From the NCBI RefSeq assembly GCF_012641745.1, contig NZ_WEHZ01000043.1, positions 1-36,436 on the forward strand: a stretch of DNA of 36,436 nucleotides, written 5' to 3'. How positions within the stretch are numbered: the stretch's first letter is position 1; every line of letters begins with the position of its first letter. A model generated the notes under the pieces. It saw nothing but the letters and a program-made list of their open reading frames with translations, was not told where the DNA came from and ran no database searches. Positions 17,471-25,912 of the stretch are shown piece by piece. The position numbers and the translations under genes were made by a program. Source of the DNA: Pseudoalteromonas peptidolytica. Lineage in GTDB: Bacteria; Pseudomonadota; Gammaproteobacteria; Enterobacterales; Alteromonadaceae.

Positions 17471-18547
17471 TTAGACCCTATCGACGATCGCTTGTGCGAC
17501 ATCCATTGTAGTAAACCCACCTTGCGGGTAGATGTCAGGTGTGCCCACACCATCTTTCACTGCCTCTGCTACCGCCTTTTCAATTGCCCGCGCGGCTTCG
17601 TCCTGCCCCAAGGAATAACGCAGCATCAACGCAGCACTTAAGATTTGTGCAATAGGATTAGCCACGCCTTTACCGGCGATATCTGGCGCTGATCCACCCG
17701 CAGGCTCATATAAACCAAAGCCTGACTGGTTTAAACTGGCCGAGGGTAATAACCCCATGGAACCCGTGATCATTGCACATTCATCAGAAAGGATGTCACC
17801 GAACAGGTTATCGCACAATAGGACATCAAACTGGCTAGGTTGCTTGACTAGCTGCATCGCAGCATTGTCGATATAAATGTGATCAAGCGCCACATCTGGG
17901 TATTCTTTCGCCACGTCATTGAGCACTTCACGCCACAACACACTAGTTGCAAGTACATTCGCTTTATCCACTGACGTCACATGATTATTTCTGAGCCTTG
18001 CAGCATCAAACGCAAAACGGGCGATGCGTTCGATTTCTTTGCGCGAGTAGGTTTGCGTATCAAACGCTGATTCGTCTTCGCCTTTACCTTGGCGACCTTT
18101 GTCGCCAAAATAAATCCCGCCAGTAAGCTCACGGACGCATAAAATATCAAAACCTTGTTGGCTAATGTCACTGCGCAGTGGCGAGGCAGCGCTCAATGCG
18201 GGTAATAGCTGCGCAGGGCGCAGGTTACAAAAAAGCTGGAAGTGCTTTCTAAGCGGTAATAAAGATGCCCGCTCTGGCTGCTCATTCGGTGGCAGATGCT
18301 CCCACTTTGGCCCACCGACAGAACCAAATAAAATAGCATCAGCGGCTTCACATGCAGCTAATGTTGCTGCTGGTAAGGCTTCGCCAAACGCATCAATAGC
18401 CGCGCCACCAATCGCTTGCGCCGACTTATCTAAAGTAAAGTTGAACTTAGTCGCCACTTTATCCAATACTAGCTCAGCGGCTTGCATCACCTCTGGACCG
18501 ATTCCATCACCTGCCAGTACTGCTACTTTATAGCTTGCTTGACTCAT
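17471..18547 (-). CDS. leuB: 3-isopropylmalate dehydrogenase
   Basis: 358 aa, usual length. NAD-dependent oxidative decarboxylation of 3-isopropylmalate. Motifs: AVLAGDGIGPEVM at the N-terminus, VRELTGGIYFG, the substrate-binding DNLFGDILSDE, and NAD-binding EPAGGSAPDIAGKG. Its start overlaps the leuA stop (ATGA). Confidence 0.98.
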   Translation of the reverse strand: MSQASYKVAVLAGDGIGPEVMQAAELVLDKVATKFNFTLDKSAQAIGGAAIDAFGEALPAATLAACEAADAILFGSVGGPKWEHLPPNEQPERASLLPLRKHFQLFCNLRPAQLLPALSAASPLRSDISQQGFDILCVRELTGGIYFGDKGRQGKGEDESAFDTQTYSRKEIERIARFAFDAARLRNNHVTSVDKANVLATSVLWREVLNDVAKEYPDVALDHIYIDNAAMQLVKQPSQFDVLLCDNLFGDILSDECAMITGSMGLLPSASLNQSGFGLYEPAGGSAPDIAGKGVANPIAQILSAALMLRYSLGQDEAARAIEKAVAEAVKDGVGTPDIYPQGGFTTMDVAQAIVDRV

Positions 18548-20091
18548 CCTGCTTTCCTTTGTTGTTTAAGACTTGACACTTTTTGTGCTCTATCGATTAG
18601 GTTATATACTCGGATCATCGCTCTTACCGATGCCTCTACGATGTCAGAAGCAAGCCCTACGCCGTGATACTGCTTGCCATCAAATTTCGCAATGATATTC
18701 ACTTGGCCTAGTGCACTGGCGCCCTGACTAGTTGCGTCTAAGTTATATTCCACAACTTCAATCGCCATATTTGTGATCCGTTCAATAGCCAAAAATGCCG
18801 CTTCCACCGGACCGTTACCTGTTGCCGCTTCTTGCTTAAGCTCCCCATTGATTGTGACTCCAACCGTGGCGCTGGCGATAGATTGCGAGTTAGATGAAGC
18901 GTTAACGAACTGCAATTGGTAGCGTTCATCTTTATCTTTGATCTGATTGAAGTAAATCATCGCTTCTAGGTCATAGTCATAAACCGTACCCTTTTGGTCA
19001 GCTAACGCTAAGAAGCTGTCATATAGGCTATCCATATCGTAGTCTGACTGTTGATAACCAAGTTCATTGAGGCGGTGTTCAATCACGTGACGACCCGAGC
19101 GAGACGTCATATTTAGCTGGTTACTCGGTACGCCTACCGTTTCAGGTGCCATGATTTCGTATGTATTTTGTGCTTTTAGCACGCCGTCTTGATGAATACC
19201 GGAGCTGTGTGCAAACGCATTTTCACCGACAATTGCTTTATTCGGTTGTACCGGCATATTGCAAATTTTAGCGACCTGACGTGATGCCCGGTAGATTTCT
19301 TCACTACGAATATCGGTATGAACTTTTAGGTGGTCTTGACGCATCTTCATGATCATCGCCACCTCTTCTAGTGAACAGTTCCCCGCACGCTCACCAATAC
19401 CATTGATAGTACATTCAATTTGCCTTGCACCTGCTTGTACCGCAGCGATAGAGTTTGCTACCGCAAGCCCCAAATCGTTATGGCAATGTACACTTAATCT
19501 TGCTTTGTCTATGTTAGGTACATTATGGCGAATATGGTGGATCATCGCGGCATACTCATCGGGCGTCACGTAACCAACGGTATCAGGCAAGTTAATCGTA
19601 GAGGCGCCAGCATTTATTGCAGCTTCAACAATCCGACACAGATCTGGATAAGGGGTACGGCCAGCATCCTCACAAGAAAACTCAACATCATCGGTGTACT
19701 TTCTGGCCTGAGAAATGGCGTTAATCGCCATGTTAGTCGCGTCATCTAAGCTCATTCTTAACTTATGCTCTAGATGCAGTGGGCTGGTTGCAATAAACGT
19801 ATGGATACGACGCTGCTCTGCGCCTTTTAAGGCTTCACCACAGGCGTCAATGTCTTTTGCCACAGCACGGGCTAGGCCGCAAATTGCAGGTCCTCTTACT
19901 TCTTTGGCGATGCGCTGCACGGCACGAAAATCCGCGGGGCTGGATACTGGAAAACCCACTTCCATCACATCCACATTGAGCCGACTAATGGTATGCGCCA
20001 GTTGTATTTTATCTTCTTCGGTTAAGCTGGCCTTTAGTGCCTGCTCACCATCCCTTAACGTTGTATCGAAAATCCAAACTTTATCTTGCAT
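18544..20091 (-). CDS. leuA: 2-isopropylmalate synthase
   Basis: 515 aa from the ATG at 20091 (MQDKVWIFDTTLRDGEQAL). A longer in-frame start at 20163 was rejected because it runs through the attenuator, while AAGGG precedes the chosen ATG. Catalytic TIM barrel with DTTLRDGEQ, the metal-binding HCHNDLGLA and NGIGERAGN, then a C-terminal LeuA regulatory domain (about 390-510) that normally binds leucine for feedback inhibition. It makes the first committed step of leucine synthesis from acetyl-CoA and 2-oxoisovalerate. Expression is expected to be controlled by the leader and attenuator upstream. Confidence 0.98.
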   Translation of the reverse strand: MQDKVWIFDTTLRDGEQALKASLTEEDKIQLAHTISRLNVDVMEVGFPVSSPADFRAVQRIAKEVRGPAICGLARAVAKDIDACGEALKGAEQRRIHTFIATSPLHLEHKLRMSLDDATNMAINAISQARKYTDDVEFSCEDAGRTPYPDLCRIVEAAINAGASTINLPDTVGYVTPDEYAAMIHHIRHNVPNIDKARLSVHCHNDLGLAVANSIAAVQAGARQIECTINGIGERAGNCSLEEVAMIMKMRQDHLKVHTDIRSEEIYRASRQVAKICNMPVQPNKAIVGENAFAHSSGIHQDGVLKAQNTYEIMAPETVGVPSNQLNMTSRSGRHVIEHRLNELGYQQSDYDMDSLYDSFLALADQKGTVYDYDLEAMIYFNQIKDKDERYQLQFVNASSNSQSIASATVGVTINGELKQEAATGNGPVEAAFLAIERITNMAIEVVEYNLDATSQGASALGQVNIIAKFDGKQYHGVGLASDIVEASVRAMIRVYNLIDRAQKVSSLKQQRKAG

Positions 20092-20107
20092 ACCCTTATC
20101 CTCAGCC

Positions 20108-20131
20108 AAAAAAAACCCCGCAAGTGCGGGG
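20108..20131 (-). terminator. Attenuator terminator of the leu operon
   Basis: On the minus strand CCCCGCACTTGCGGGG followed by eight U, ending 16 bases before the leuA start. Just upstream, GGGGTGT at the end of the leader-peptide gene can pair with ACACCCC, which covers the left arm of the terminator. These are alternative structures, as expected for attenuation by ribosome stalling on leucine codons. Confidence 0.9.
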
Positions 20132-20163
20132 TGTCTACAGTAAATGTCGCTCAATTCGCGCAA

Positions 20164-20232
20164 TTACACCCCACCCCAGTGGTTTACCAGTAGGAGGTTA
20201 AGAAGGAGTGACAAACGCGCTGTTAGTTTCAT
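20164..20232 (-). CDS. leuL: leu operon leader peptide
   Basis: A 22-codon reading frame between the promoter region and the attenuator. It starts MKLTARL and contains LLLNLLL, so 8 of 22 residues are leucine (seven of them in one 9-residue stretch), and it ends NHWGGV. The codons in the run include CTC, CTT, CTA and CTG. AGGA lies about 12 bases upstream of the ATG, which is rather far. Stalling on these codons when leucyl-tRNA is scarce would favour the antiterminator and allow leuABCD transcription. The frame is too short for standard gene callers; the role is inferred from composition and position. Confidence 0.88.
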   Translation of the reverse strand: MKLTARLSLLLNLLLVNHWGGV

Positions 20233-20266
20233 TGAGCTAGGTGTTCCTGTTGATGAATTAGTTATG

Positions 20267-20295
20267 TTTTAACATGCTTCAAAAGTGACAATCAA
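20267..20295 (-). promoter_or_regulatory. Possible leu operon promoter
   Basis: On the minus strand TTGATT (20295-20290), 17 bases, TTAAAA (20272-20267), about 35 bases before the leader ATG. The -10 match is weak. The rest of the AT-rich stretch up to 20447 shows no other feature I can support. Confidence 0.35.
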
Positions 20296-20447
20296 GCATA
20301 AATTATCCATCAAAACTGACTTTAAAATATATAAAATAAAAATTTAAGTCTAAAAAAAGCATTTCATAGACAATATCTTTCAATTTAAGAGAGAAATACA
20401 GATAGTATATGAAATGAACAGGGTAATTTTGAATTTTAATTACAAGC

Positions 20448-20477
20448 AAAAAAATAGCCTATGCAAGGCTATTTTTT
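20448..20477 (-). terminator. Terminator of fabR
   Basis: AAAAAATAGCC (20449-20459) pairs with GGCTATTTTTT (20467-20477), with U-rich ends on both strands. It overlaps the fabR stop codon. Confidence 0.85.
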
Positions 20478-21092
20478 GGGCGGCTCTGGGTGCTTCGCAT
20501 ATCCTGAAGCACCTTTTGCGATATACCTCAGTTGCCACTTCAGGCGCTCGGTAAGTTCTGCACGTTGTTGTGAGTCTTGATCTAAGGCCTCTGCACCTGA
20601 GCTAAATACCAAAGTGACCATAGCCTCAGCTTGCATATGAGCGTGATGCGCATCCACCCTAGTCTCAGTCTCTAAGTAATGTGCAAGCTCAAGTATAAAG
20701 TGCTTTATCTCTCGTGCCACCGCAGCACGGAATGCCGGTGAGGTGCCAGAGCGTTCACGTAGTAACAACCGGAACTGGTTACTCGACTGCTCAATAAACT
20801 CCATAAAAGTATAAACAGACGTATTAATAACGCTACCGCCTTTGGCAATGCGGCGTCTTGCCTGTCGCATTAATTGCCGCAGGGTTAAGCCAGCTTCATC
20901 CACCATAGTTAAGCCAAGCTCGTTCATATCTTTAAAGTGGCGGTAAAAAGAAGTAGGTGCGATACCAGCCTCTCTTGCAACCTCACGCAGGCTCAAATTA
21001 GAGAAACTATGCTCCGCACTCAGCTGGTTAAATGCCGCTTCGATAAGCGCTTGACGAGTCTTCTGTTTTTGTTGGGCACGGACACCTGTCAT
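20469..21092 (-). CDS. fabR: Unsaturated fatty acid synthesis repressor, TetR family
   Basis: 207 aa. The helix-turn-helix segment SLREVAREAGIAPTSFYRHF and later FRLLLRERSGTSPAFRAAVAREI agree closely with E. coli FabR. FabR senses the ratio of saturated to unsaturated acyl chains and represses genes for unsaturated fatty acid formation. Here it is divergent from a fatty-acid desaturase, with a perfect palindrome at the desaturase promoter, so the desaturase is the likely target. As in E. coli, sthA is nearby. Confidence 0.95.
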   Translation of the reverse strand: MTGVRAQQKQKTRQALIEAAFNQLSAEHSFSNLSLREVAREAGIAPTSFYRHFKDMNELGLTMVDEAGLTLRQLMRQARRRIAKGGSVINTSVYTFMEFIEQSSNQFRLLLRERSGTSPAFRAAVAREIKHFILELAHYLETETRVDAHHAHMQAEAMVTLVFSSGAEALDQDSQQRAELTERLKWQLRYIAKGASGYAKHPEPPKK

Positions 21093-21145
21093 GGACTTTC
21101 CCCAATTCGCTTCGAAAATAAGAACAATAAAGCGCAGTCTAAACC

Positions 21146-21174
21146 TTGACGCAGCAAGAATGAAATACTATTTT
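21146..21174 (+). promoter_or_regulatory. Desaturase promoter
   Basis: TTGACG (21146-21151), 17 bases, TATTTT (21169-21174). It is directly followed by the palindrome at 21175-21192. Confidence 0.55.
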
Positions 21175-21192
21175 AGCGTACAGTTGTACGCT
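21175..21192. promoter_or_regulatory. Likely FabR operator
   Basis: AGCGTACA-GT-TGTACGCT, a perfect 18-bp palindrome that begins right after the -10 element of the desaturase promoter. It resembles the FabR sites in front of fabA and fabB in enteric bacteria (AGCGTACA half-site, from memory). Binding here would block transcription initiation. Confidence 0.8.
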
Positions 21193-21216
21193 GAAATAAA
21201 ATTTTGAGACTGACTG

Positions 21217-22344
21217 ATGAAAAAACCTCCCATTTTATGGACCAATGTGCTGTTTTTTAGCTTATCGTTTCTGGCAGCCGTTACTTTGGTTCCTTGGTAT
21301 GGCTTCGAATACGGTTATACCACCAGCCACTGGCTAGCATTTATTGCCTGCATGTTCTACGCAGGCCTTTCAATTACAGCAGGTTATCACCGCTTGTGGG
21401 CACATAAAGCCTACGATGCACACCCTGTTATTCAAATTATCTTTGCGCTAGGCGGTGCATTTGCGCTACAAAACAGCGCATTACACTGGAGTAGTGATCA
21501 TCGAATTCATCACGGCCAAGTTGATGATCCCGTTAAAGACCCTTATGCCGCAACTCGAGGCTTTTGGTATAGCCATATTGGTTGGATGCTACGCGACTAT
21601 CAAGGCGACAGCTATGGTGATTACAGCAACGCACGCGATTTACAGCGCAATCGGATTGTTATGTGGCAGCATAAACATTATATGAAATTGGTATTACTAA
21701 CCAATATTGGTATTCCGCTCACGCTGGGCTTATTGCTAGGTAATGTTATCGGTATGCTGCTACTCGCAGGTGTGCTGAGATTAGTGCTTAGTCAACACTT
21801 TACCTTTTTTATCAATTCACTAGCACACATCTGGGGAAGCCGTCCATATACAGAGAAAAATACCGCAAGAGACAACGGCTTTTTAGCATTGTTTACTTAT
21901 GGTGAGGGCTACCACAATTTTCACCATATTTTTGCAAGTGACTACCGTAACGGTATTCGCTGGTATCACTACGATCCGACTAAATGGCTGATCCGTACCT
22001 TTGCGGCGCTCGGGCTTGCCAGCAAGCTAAAACGAACGCCGATAGAGCGTATCGAGAAAGCCAAAGCAGAAACGCTACTAAATAAAACGAAAGTTAGCCT
22101 CGCAAAATTGCCTTTAGCGCAAGATAAGCTTACATTGTTACAACAAGAGTATGATTTGCTTCTGAAAAAGCTTCAAAACTACTGTGCGGTGCAAAAGCAA
22201 GTACTTGAAGCAAAGAAAGCAGCCGTACGTGCACAATGCGAACACTCCGCATTAATGCAACAATATAAAGAGTTAGAACAAGCTTGGGAAAGTCAAAAAC
22301 AAGCTTGGATTGCACTGAACTCGAGGCTTCTGAAAACGGCATAA
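21217..22344 (+). CDS. Membrane fatty-acid (acyl-CoA type, delta-9) desaturase
   Basis: 375 aa. Three histidine boxes ligate the di-iron centre: HRLWAH, HRIHH and YHNFHH. Hydrophobic segments at about 8-65 and 160-195 are the membrane spans. The region after about residue 285 is not membrane: it is a Lys/Gln/Leu-rich stretch to the C-terminus that looks coiled-coil and is longer than in minimal desaturases. The enzyme introduces a double bond into saturated acyl chains and so adjusts membrane fluidity. Controlled in all likelihood by FabR, encoded divergently. The stop codon lies 35 bases before sthA, so the two are probably co-transcribed. Confidence 0.93.
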   Translation: MKKPPILWTNVLFFSLSFLAAVTLVPWYGFEYGYTTSHWLAFIACMFYAGLSITAGYHRLWAHKAYDAHPVIQIIFALGGAFALQNSALHWSSDHRIHHGQVDDPVKDPYAATRGFWYSHIGWMLRDYQGDSYGDYSNARDLQRNRIVMWQHKHYMKLVLLTNIGIPLTLGLLLGNVIGMLLLAGVLRLVLSQHFTFFINSLAHIWGSRPYTEKNTARDNGFLALFTYGEGYHNFHHIFASDYRNGIRWYHYDPTKWLIRTFAALGLASKLKRTPIERIEKAKAETLLNKTKVSLAKLPLAQDKLTLLQQEYDLLLKKLQNYCAVQKQVLEAKKAAVRAQCEHSALMQQYKELEQAWESQKQAWIALNSRLLKTA

Positions 22345-22351
22345 CACTCAG

Positions 22352-22380
22352 CGGCCTCAACAATGATAAGGGTGAGGCCG
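22352..22380 (+). promoter_or_regulatory. Hairpin at the sthA ribosome-binding site
   Basis: CGGCCTCA (22352-22359) can pair with TGAGGCCG (22373-22380). The stem includes the first base of the sthA GTG and part of its Shine-Dalgarno sequence, AAGGGTGAGG. Such a stem could limit sthA translation. Confidence 0.45.
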
Positions 22381-23816
22381 TGAGCAAAAAAGCCACAGAA
22401 AAAACAAAAAGTATTCCAGATTCCTATCAATATGACGCCATAATCATAGGCACAGGCCCTGGTGGCGAGGGCGCCGCCATGAACCTCTCAAAAAGTGGCA
22501 AAAAAGTCGCTGTCATCGAGCGTCAACATGCTGTTGGTGGCGGCTGTGTTCACTGGGGTACTATTCCTTCCAAGGCACTGCGCCACTCCGTCAGCCGCCT
22601 GATTGAATACAAAGCCAATCCCTTATACCGTTTTACCGAGCGTCCGCAGCGCCATACGTTTCAAGACATATTGCACCATGCGAGTGATGTCATTTCCAAA
22701 CAATCCACGCTGCGCTCAAGCTTTTATGGCCGTAATCGTATTCATTTATTCCAAGGTGACGCCAGCTTTATCGATGCCCACACGGTTCAAGTTCTGCACC
22801 AAGATGGCTCACAGGAACTATTAACCGCTCATACCATTGTCATCGCGACAGGTTCGCGGCCATATCGCCCACCAGGCGTAGACTTCACTCACCCTAGAGT
22901 GTATGACAGCGATACTATTTTAAGTTTAGAGCACAACCCGCAGCGCGTATTGATCTATGGCGCTGGCGTTATCGGTTGTGAATATGCCTCTATTTTTAAA
23001 GGGCTTGGGGCAAAGGTAGATCTGATAAATACCCGCGACCGCCTTTTGGCCTTTATGGATGCAGAGATTTCAGATGCGCTAAGCTATCACTTCTGGAATA
23101 ACGGTATTGTTATTCGACACAACGAAGAATTTGCCAAAGTAGAAACCCATGAGAAAGGCGTGATTGTTCACCTGCAATCCGGAAAAAAGGTTCGGGCAGA
23201 TTGTATCTTATGGGCCAATGGTCGCTCAGGAAACACTGAGACGCTAAACCTAGAAAGCGTTGGATTGAAGGCAGATAGCCGTGGACAACTCAAAGTCAAT
23301 GAGCATTACCAAACAGAAGTCGATAATATTTTTGCAGTGGGTGATGTAATTGGTTATCCAAGCCTAGCCAGTGCCGCATTTGACCAAGGGCGTATTGCTG
23401 CCAATGCGATTGTGCATGGAGCGTGCGATGACCGTTTGATCACTGATATTCCAACGGGCATATATACTATTCCAGAAATGAGCTCAGTAGGTAAAACAGA
23501 GCAAGAGCTAACTGCTGCTCGCATTCCTTATGAAGTAGGTCGTGCACAATTTAAACACTTGGCGCGCGCCCAGATAACAGGCACTGAAGTGGGTAGTTTA
23601 AAAATTTTATTCCATGCTGAGAGCAAAGAAATACTCGGCATCCACTGCTTTGGTGAGCGCGCTTCTGAAATTATTCATATCGGCCAAGCGATTATGGAAC
23701 AAAAGGGTGCAGGCAATAACATAGAGTATTTTATCAACACCACATTTAACTACCCAACCATGGCGGAAGCCTATCGTGTTGCGGCGCTAAATGGGATCAA
23801 CCGCCTGCTAGATTAG
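22380..23816 (+). CDS. sthA: Soluble pyridine nucleotide transhydrogenase
   Basis: 478 aa from the GTG at 22380, chosen for the AAGGGTGAGG just upstream; an earlier in-frame start at 22284 lies inside the desaturase gene. FAD-binding GTGPGGEGAAM, then GGGCVHWGTIPSKALRHS. As in known SthA enzymes, the redox-active Cys pair of related disulfide reductases is not kept. A second Rossmann motif, YGAGVIGCEYASIF, binds NAD(P), and a C-terminal dimerisation domain follows. It equilibrates NADPH and NADH. Linkage with fabR is also seen in E. coli; desaturation uses reducing power, which may explain the joint operon. Confidence 0.96.
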   Translation: MSKKATEKTKSIPDSYQYDAIIIGTGPGGEGAAMNLSKSGKKVAVIERQHAVGGGCVHWGTIPSKALRHSVSRLIEYKANPLYRFTERPQRHTFQDILHHASDVISKQSTLRSSFYGRNRIHLFQGDASFIDAHTVQVLHQDGSQELLTAHTIVIATGSRPYRPPGVDFTHPRVYDSDTILSLEHNPQRVLIYGAGVIGCEYASIFKGLGAKVDLINTRDRLLAFMDAEISDALSYHFWNNGIVIRHNEEFAKVETHEKGVIVHLQSGKKVRADCILWANGRSGNTETLNLESVGLKADSRGQLKVNEHYQTEVDNIFAVGDVIGYPSLASAAFDQGRIAANAIVHGACDDRLITDIPTGIYTIPEMSSVGKTEQELTAARIPYEVGRAQFKHLARAQITGTEVGSLKILFHAESKEILGIHCFGERASEIIHIGQAIMEQKGAGNNIEYFINTTFNYPTMAEAYRVAALNGINRLLD

Positions 23817-23823
23817 TTAAAAC

Positions 23824-23853
23824 AAGCGTGACGTGTAGCACATCACGCTTTTT
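23824..23853 (+). terminator. Terminator after sthA
   Basis: AAGCGTGA (23824-23831) pairs with TCACGCTT (23843-23850), with an inner GTG/CAC pair, followed by T residues. The hairpin touches the stop codon of the convergent porin-like gene and may serve both. Confidence 0.75.
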
Positions 23854-25093
23854 ATAAGCTAAAACGATACTCAGCGCTAAGCCGCCAGACACTATCTGTT
23901 TGTTTGGGTTTACCATTAAAGGCTTCTCGATTCGCAACGGTAGTAGTGAGCCCTAGCCATTCAGCTCCTACTATCCAATTTGAATGCAACTGATATTTTG
24001 CAGTTATAGTGAAACCATGGCCATGACTTTGGTTTGGATCGAACTGCCAGTCATCTTTATCGATAACCTTAAATTGCTCTGCTCGCACACTAAAGCGCCA
24101 CGCGTTACGCTTATGAGTCAGTAACAGAAACCAACTATTGAAGTCATTATCGACACCGCGATTAGTCCCCATCGCAGTATTGCCAGCCATTCCTTGGAAC
24201 AGCAGCTGTGTTTGTGTTGATAACTTATAGCGCCAAGCAGCGCTTATAAACTTGGTATCCCACGCATATTGGCCTGTGCGATAATTAATTTTGCTCGGAT
24301 CACCATTATTATCGTACCAATACACATTGACCGCGCTACGAGTCGAGAAGTCATGATGATACCCAAAGTAGTATCCAAAACGACCATCTATTTCTGTGAA
24401 AGGCTCAACATATTGCGCTTGATGCTGTAACTGCGGCGTATTTAACGACTCAACGGCGGCAAAGGGTATACTTTCATTAAATACCGACTGCCTATCATGA
24501 ACTGTAAACCCTCGCCATGCTAACAAAGTACCTGCGGGATCATTGCCCTTAAAGATCCCAGCAACCCCTTTATACCCCTTACCTCTGCTGCGACGAGTTG
24601 ATGGCTGCTCCACGGCTACTTCTGAACCAAATACACGCACCTCTTCCCCAATCCAAGCATTAATTGCTGAATACTGGTAATGGTAAGGAGATGACCAACC
24701 AATATCTGGGTTTTCAATGGAAAAACTGGGATAGAAACCACCGGTACGCACTATCAACCGGCGACCATTTTTGGGAAGGGTGCGATACTGTAAATATAAC
24801 TCGGTAAATCCGAGCTTATCATCTGGATCTGGTACGTATTGCATTACGCCATGTAAAGACCAAGCACTGTCAAAATCAACACGCCAATCCACTACCCCGC
24901 GACTCAACGCCAAATCTGACTCGGCTTGACCAAAGCGAGTTACCCCCCAACCTGGTTGATACCAAGCTTTACGGTTGTCATCGTGCTGCCAGGTAGCCTG
25001 TAACTGGCCATGTCCAGACACTTCGACTGCATTAGTCTGCCCAATGGCAAATAATGCTAGCATAGGGCTTAATTTAGTAATCATCGAAGCCAT
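23852..25093 (-). CDS. Outer-membrane beta-barrel (porin-like) protein
   Basis: 413 aa from the ATG at 25093, which has AGGA 8 bases upstream; an ATG at 25084 is the alternative. Signal peptide (MASMITKLSPMLALFAIG, then QTNA) followed by many alternating strands rich in Tyr, Trp and Gly (for example GRFGYYFGYHHDF, WRFSVRAEQF) and a terminal strand WRLSAEYRFSL ending in Leu. The ligand cannot be read from sequence. It overlaps the cupredoxin-like gene by 20 bases, so the two are surely co-expressed and may work together at the cell surface. Confidence 0.75.
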   Translation of the reverse strand: MASMITKLSPMLALFAIGQTNAVEVSGHGQLQATWQHDDNRKAWYQPGWGVTRFGQAESDLALSRGVVDWRVDFDSAWSLHGVMQYVPDPDDKLGFTELYLQYRTLPKNGRRLIVRTGGFYPSFSIENPDIGWSSPYHYQYSAINAWIGEEVRVFGSEVAVEQPSTRRSRGKGYKGVAGIFKGNDPAGTLLAWRGFTVHDRQSVFNESIPFAAVESLNTPQLQHQAQYVEPFTEIDGRFGYYFGYHHDFSTRSAVNVYWYDNNGDPSKINYRTGQYAWDTKFISAAWRYKLSTQTQLLFQGMAGNTAMGTNRGVDNDFNSWFLLLTHKRNAWRFSVRAEQFKVIDKDDWQFDPNQSHGHGFTITAKYQLHSNWIVGAEWLGLTTTVANREAFNGKPKQTDSVWRLSAEYRFSL

Positions 25094-25721
25094 CAGAAAA
25101 GTCCTGCAGTGGAGCAATCAACGTTTGTTTTAATTGATACGTTATTGAACTGGTGTTACTCAAGCCAGAGAGCTGGTGCTGCTCAACTTGCTCTAGGTTT
25201 TCAAACCGTTCGTGCCACACATGTAGCTGTAACGCGCCTGCTTGCCCCAAATCTAGATCCAGAGTGACATAACCATTACTATCAGTTACGGCAAATAAAG
25301 GACTGTCTACAACCACGATATACCCTAACATCCAGTCATGAATATTACAGCCAAGTTCGACAATCCCTGCCTTATCAAAAAGTACCTTTTTTGGGTCGTC
25401 ACGATAGAGCTTCAGCTCAAAGGGCTTGGCTGGTGAGAAAGAGTACACATGATGCAAAATAGAATCTAAATTAGGAAACGAGACCTGAGCCCCTGTTGGT
25501 ACCATTAGAATATGCGGCACAAATGACTTATCCTTTTGCTCCATCTTGAAACCATTTTCCGGTGCCAAGTGCGCGACGCCTTCACCTTCAAGCCATACGG
25601 CTGCATTCGCTAGCGGCTGCTTATCATTGTCTAACACTTGTATTTCCAGCGCATCAACAGCGCTTGATTGTAATGCGACTAGTGCGATGGCAAGACATCG
25701 CAGCAAAGTTAGGTTTTGCAT
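25074..25721 (-). CDS. Exported cupredoxin-like protein
   Basis: 215 aa. Signal peptide MQNLTLLRCLAIALVALQSS. A blue-copper-like fold is indicated by FPNLDSILHHVYSFSP and, later, LGCNIHDWMLGYIVVVDS. These give the His, Cys, His and Met expected of a type 1 copper site. Such proteins are often annotated as methylamine utilisation protein, but no other gene for that pathway is here. It is the first gene of a two-gene operon with a porin-like protein, so a role in periplasmic electron or copper handling is possible, not shown. Confidence 0.75.
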   Translation of the reverse strand: MQNLTLLRCLAIALVALQSSAVDALEIQVLDNDKQPLANAAVWLEGEGVAHLAPENGFKMEQKDKSFVPHILMVPTGAQVSFPNLDSILHHVYSFSPAKPFELKLYRDDPKKVLFDKAGIVELGCNIHDWMLGYIVVVDSPLFAVTDSNGYVTLDLDLGQAGALQLHVWHERFENLEQVEQHQLSGLSNTSSITYQLKQTLIAPLQDFSDGFDDY

Positions 25722-25912
25722 AAGCGGTTTGTCCTATCCTTATTTTATTTTGTGCTTATCTTCAGTAGACCGAGCGGATTAAATATTACATTCATCGCAT
25801 TTACAGGATGAATACGTATGCAGCTTTTACGTGAACTTTAGCATACAACAGTAAGCTTAGCTTATACGCAAAAGAACACGAATAGACGTGTCGACAACGA
25901 AAAGGAAACGCT

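Noticed and set aside
20092..20163. N-terminal extension of leuA from a TTG start
   Set aside because: The frame runs through the attenuator hairpin and its U tract; the ATG at 20091 has a ribosome-binding site and matches the family start.
22284..22379. Longer N-terminus for sthA
   Set aside because: It would lie inside the desaturase reading frame and encodes nothing like the family; GTG at 22380 has a strong Shine-Dalgarno sequence.
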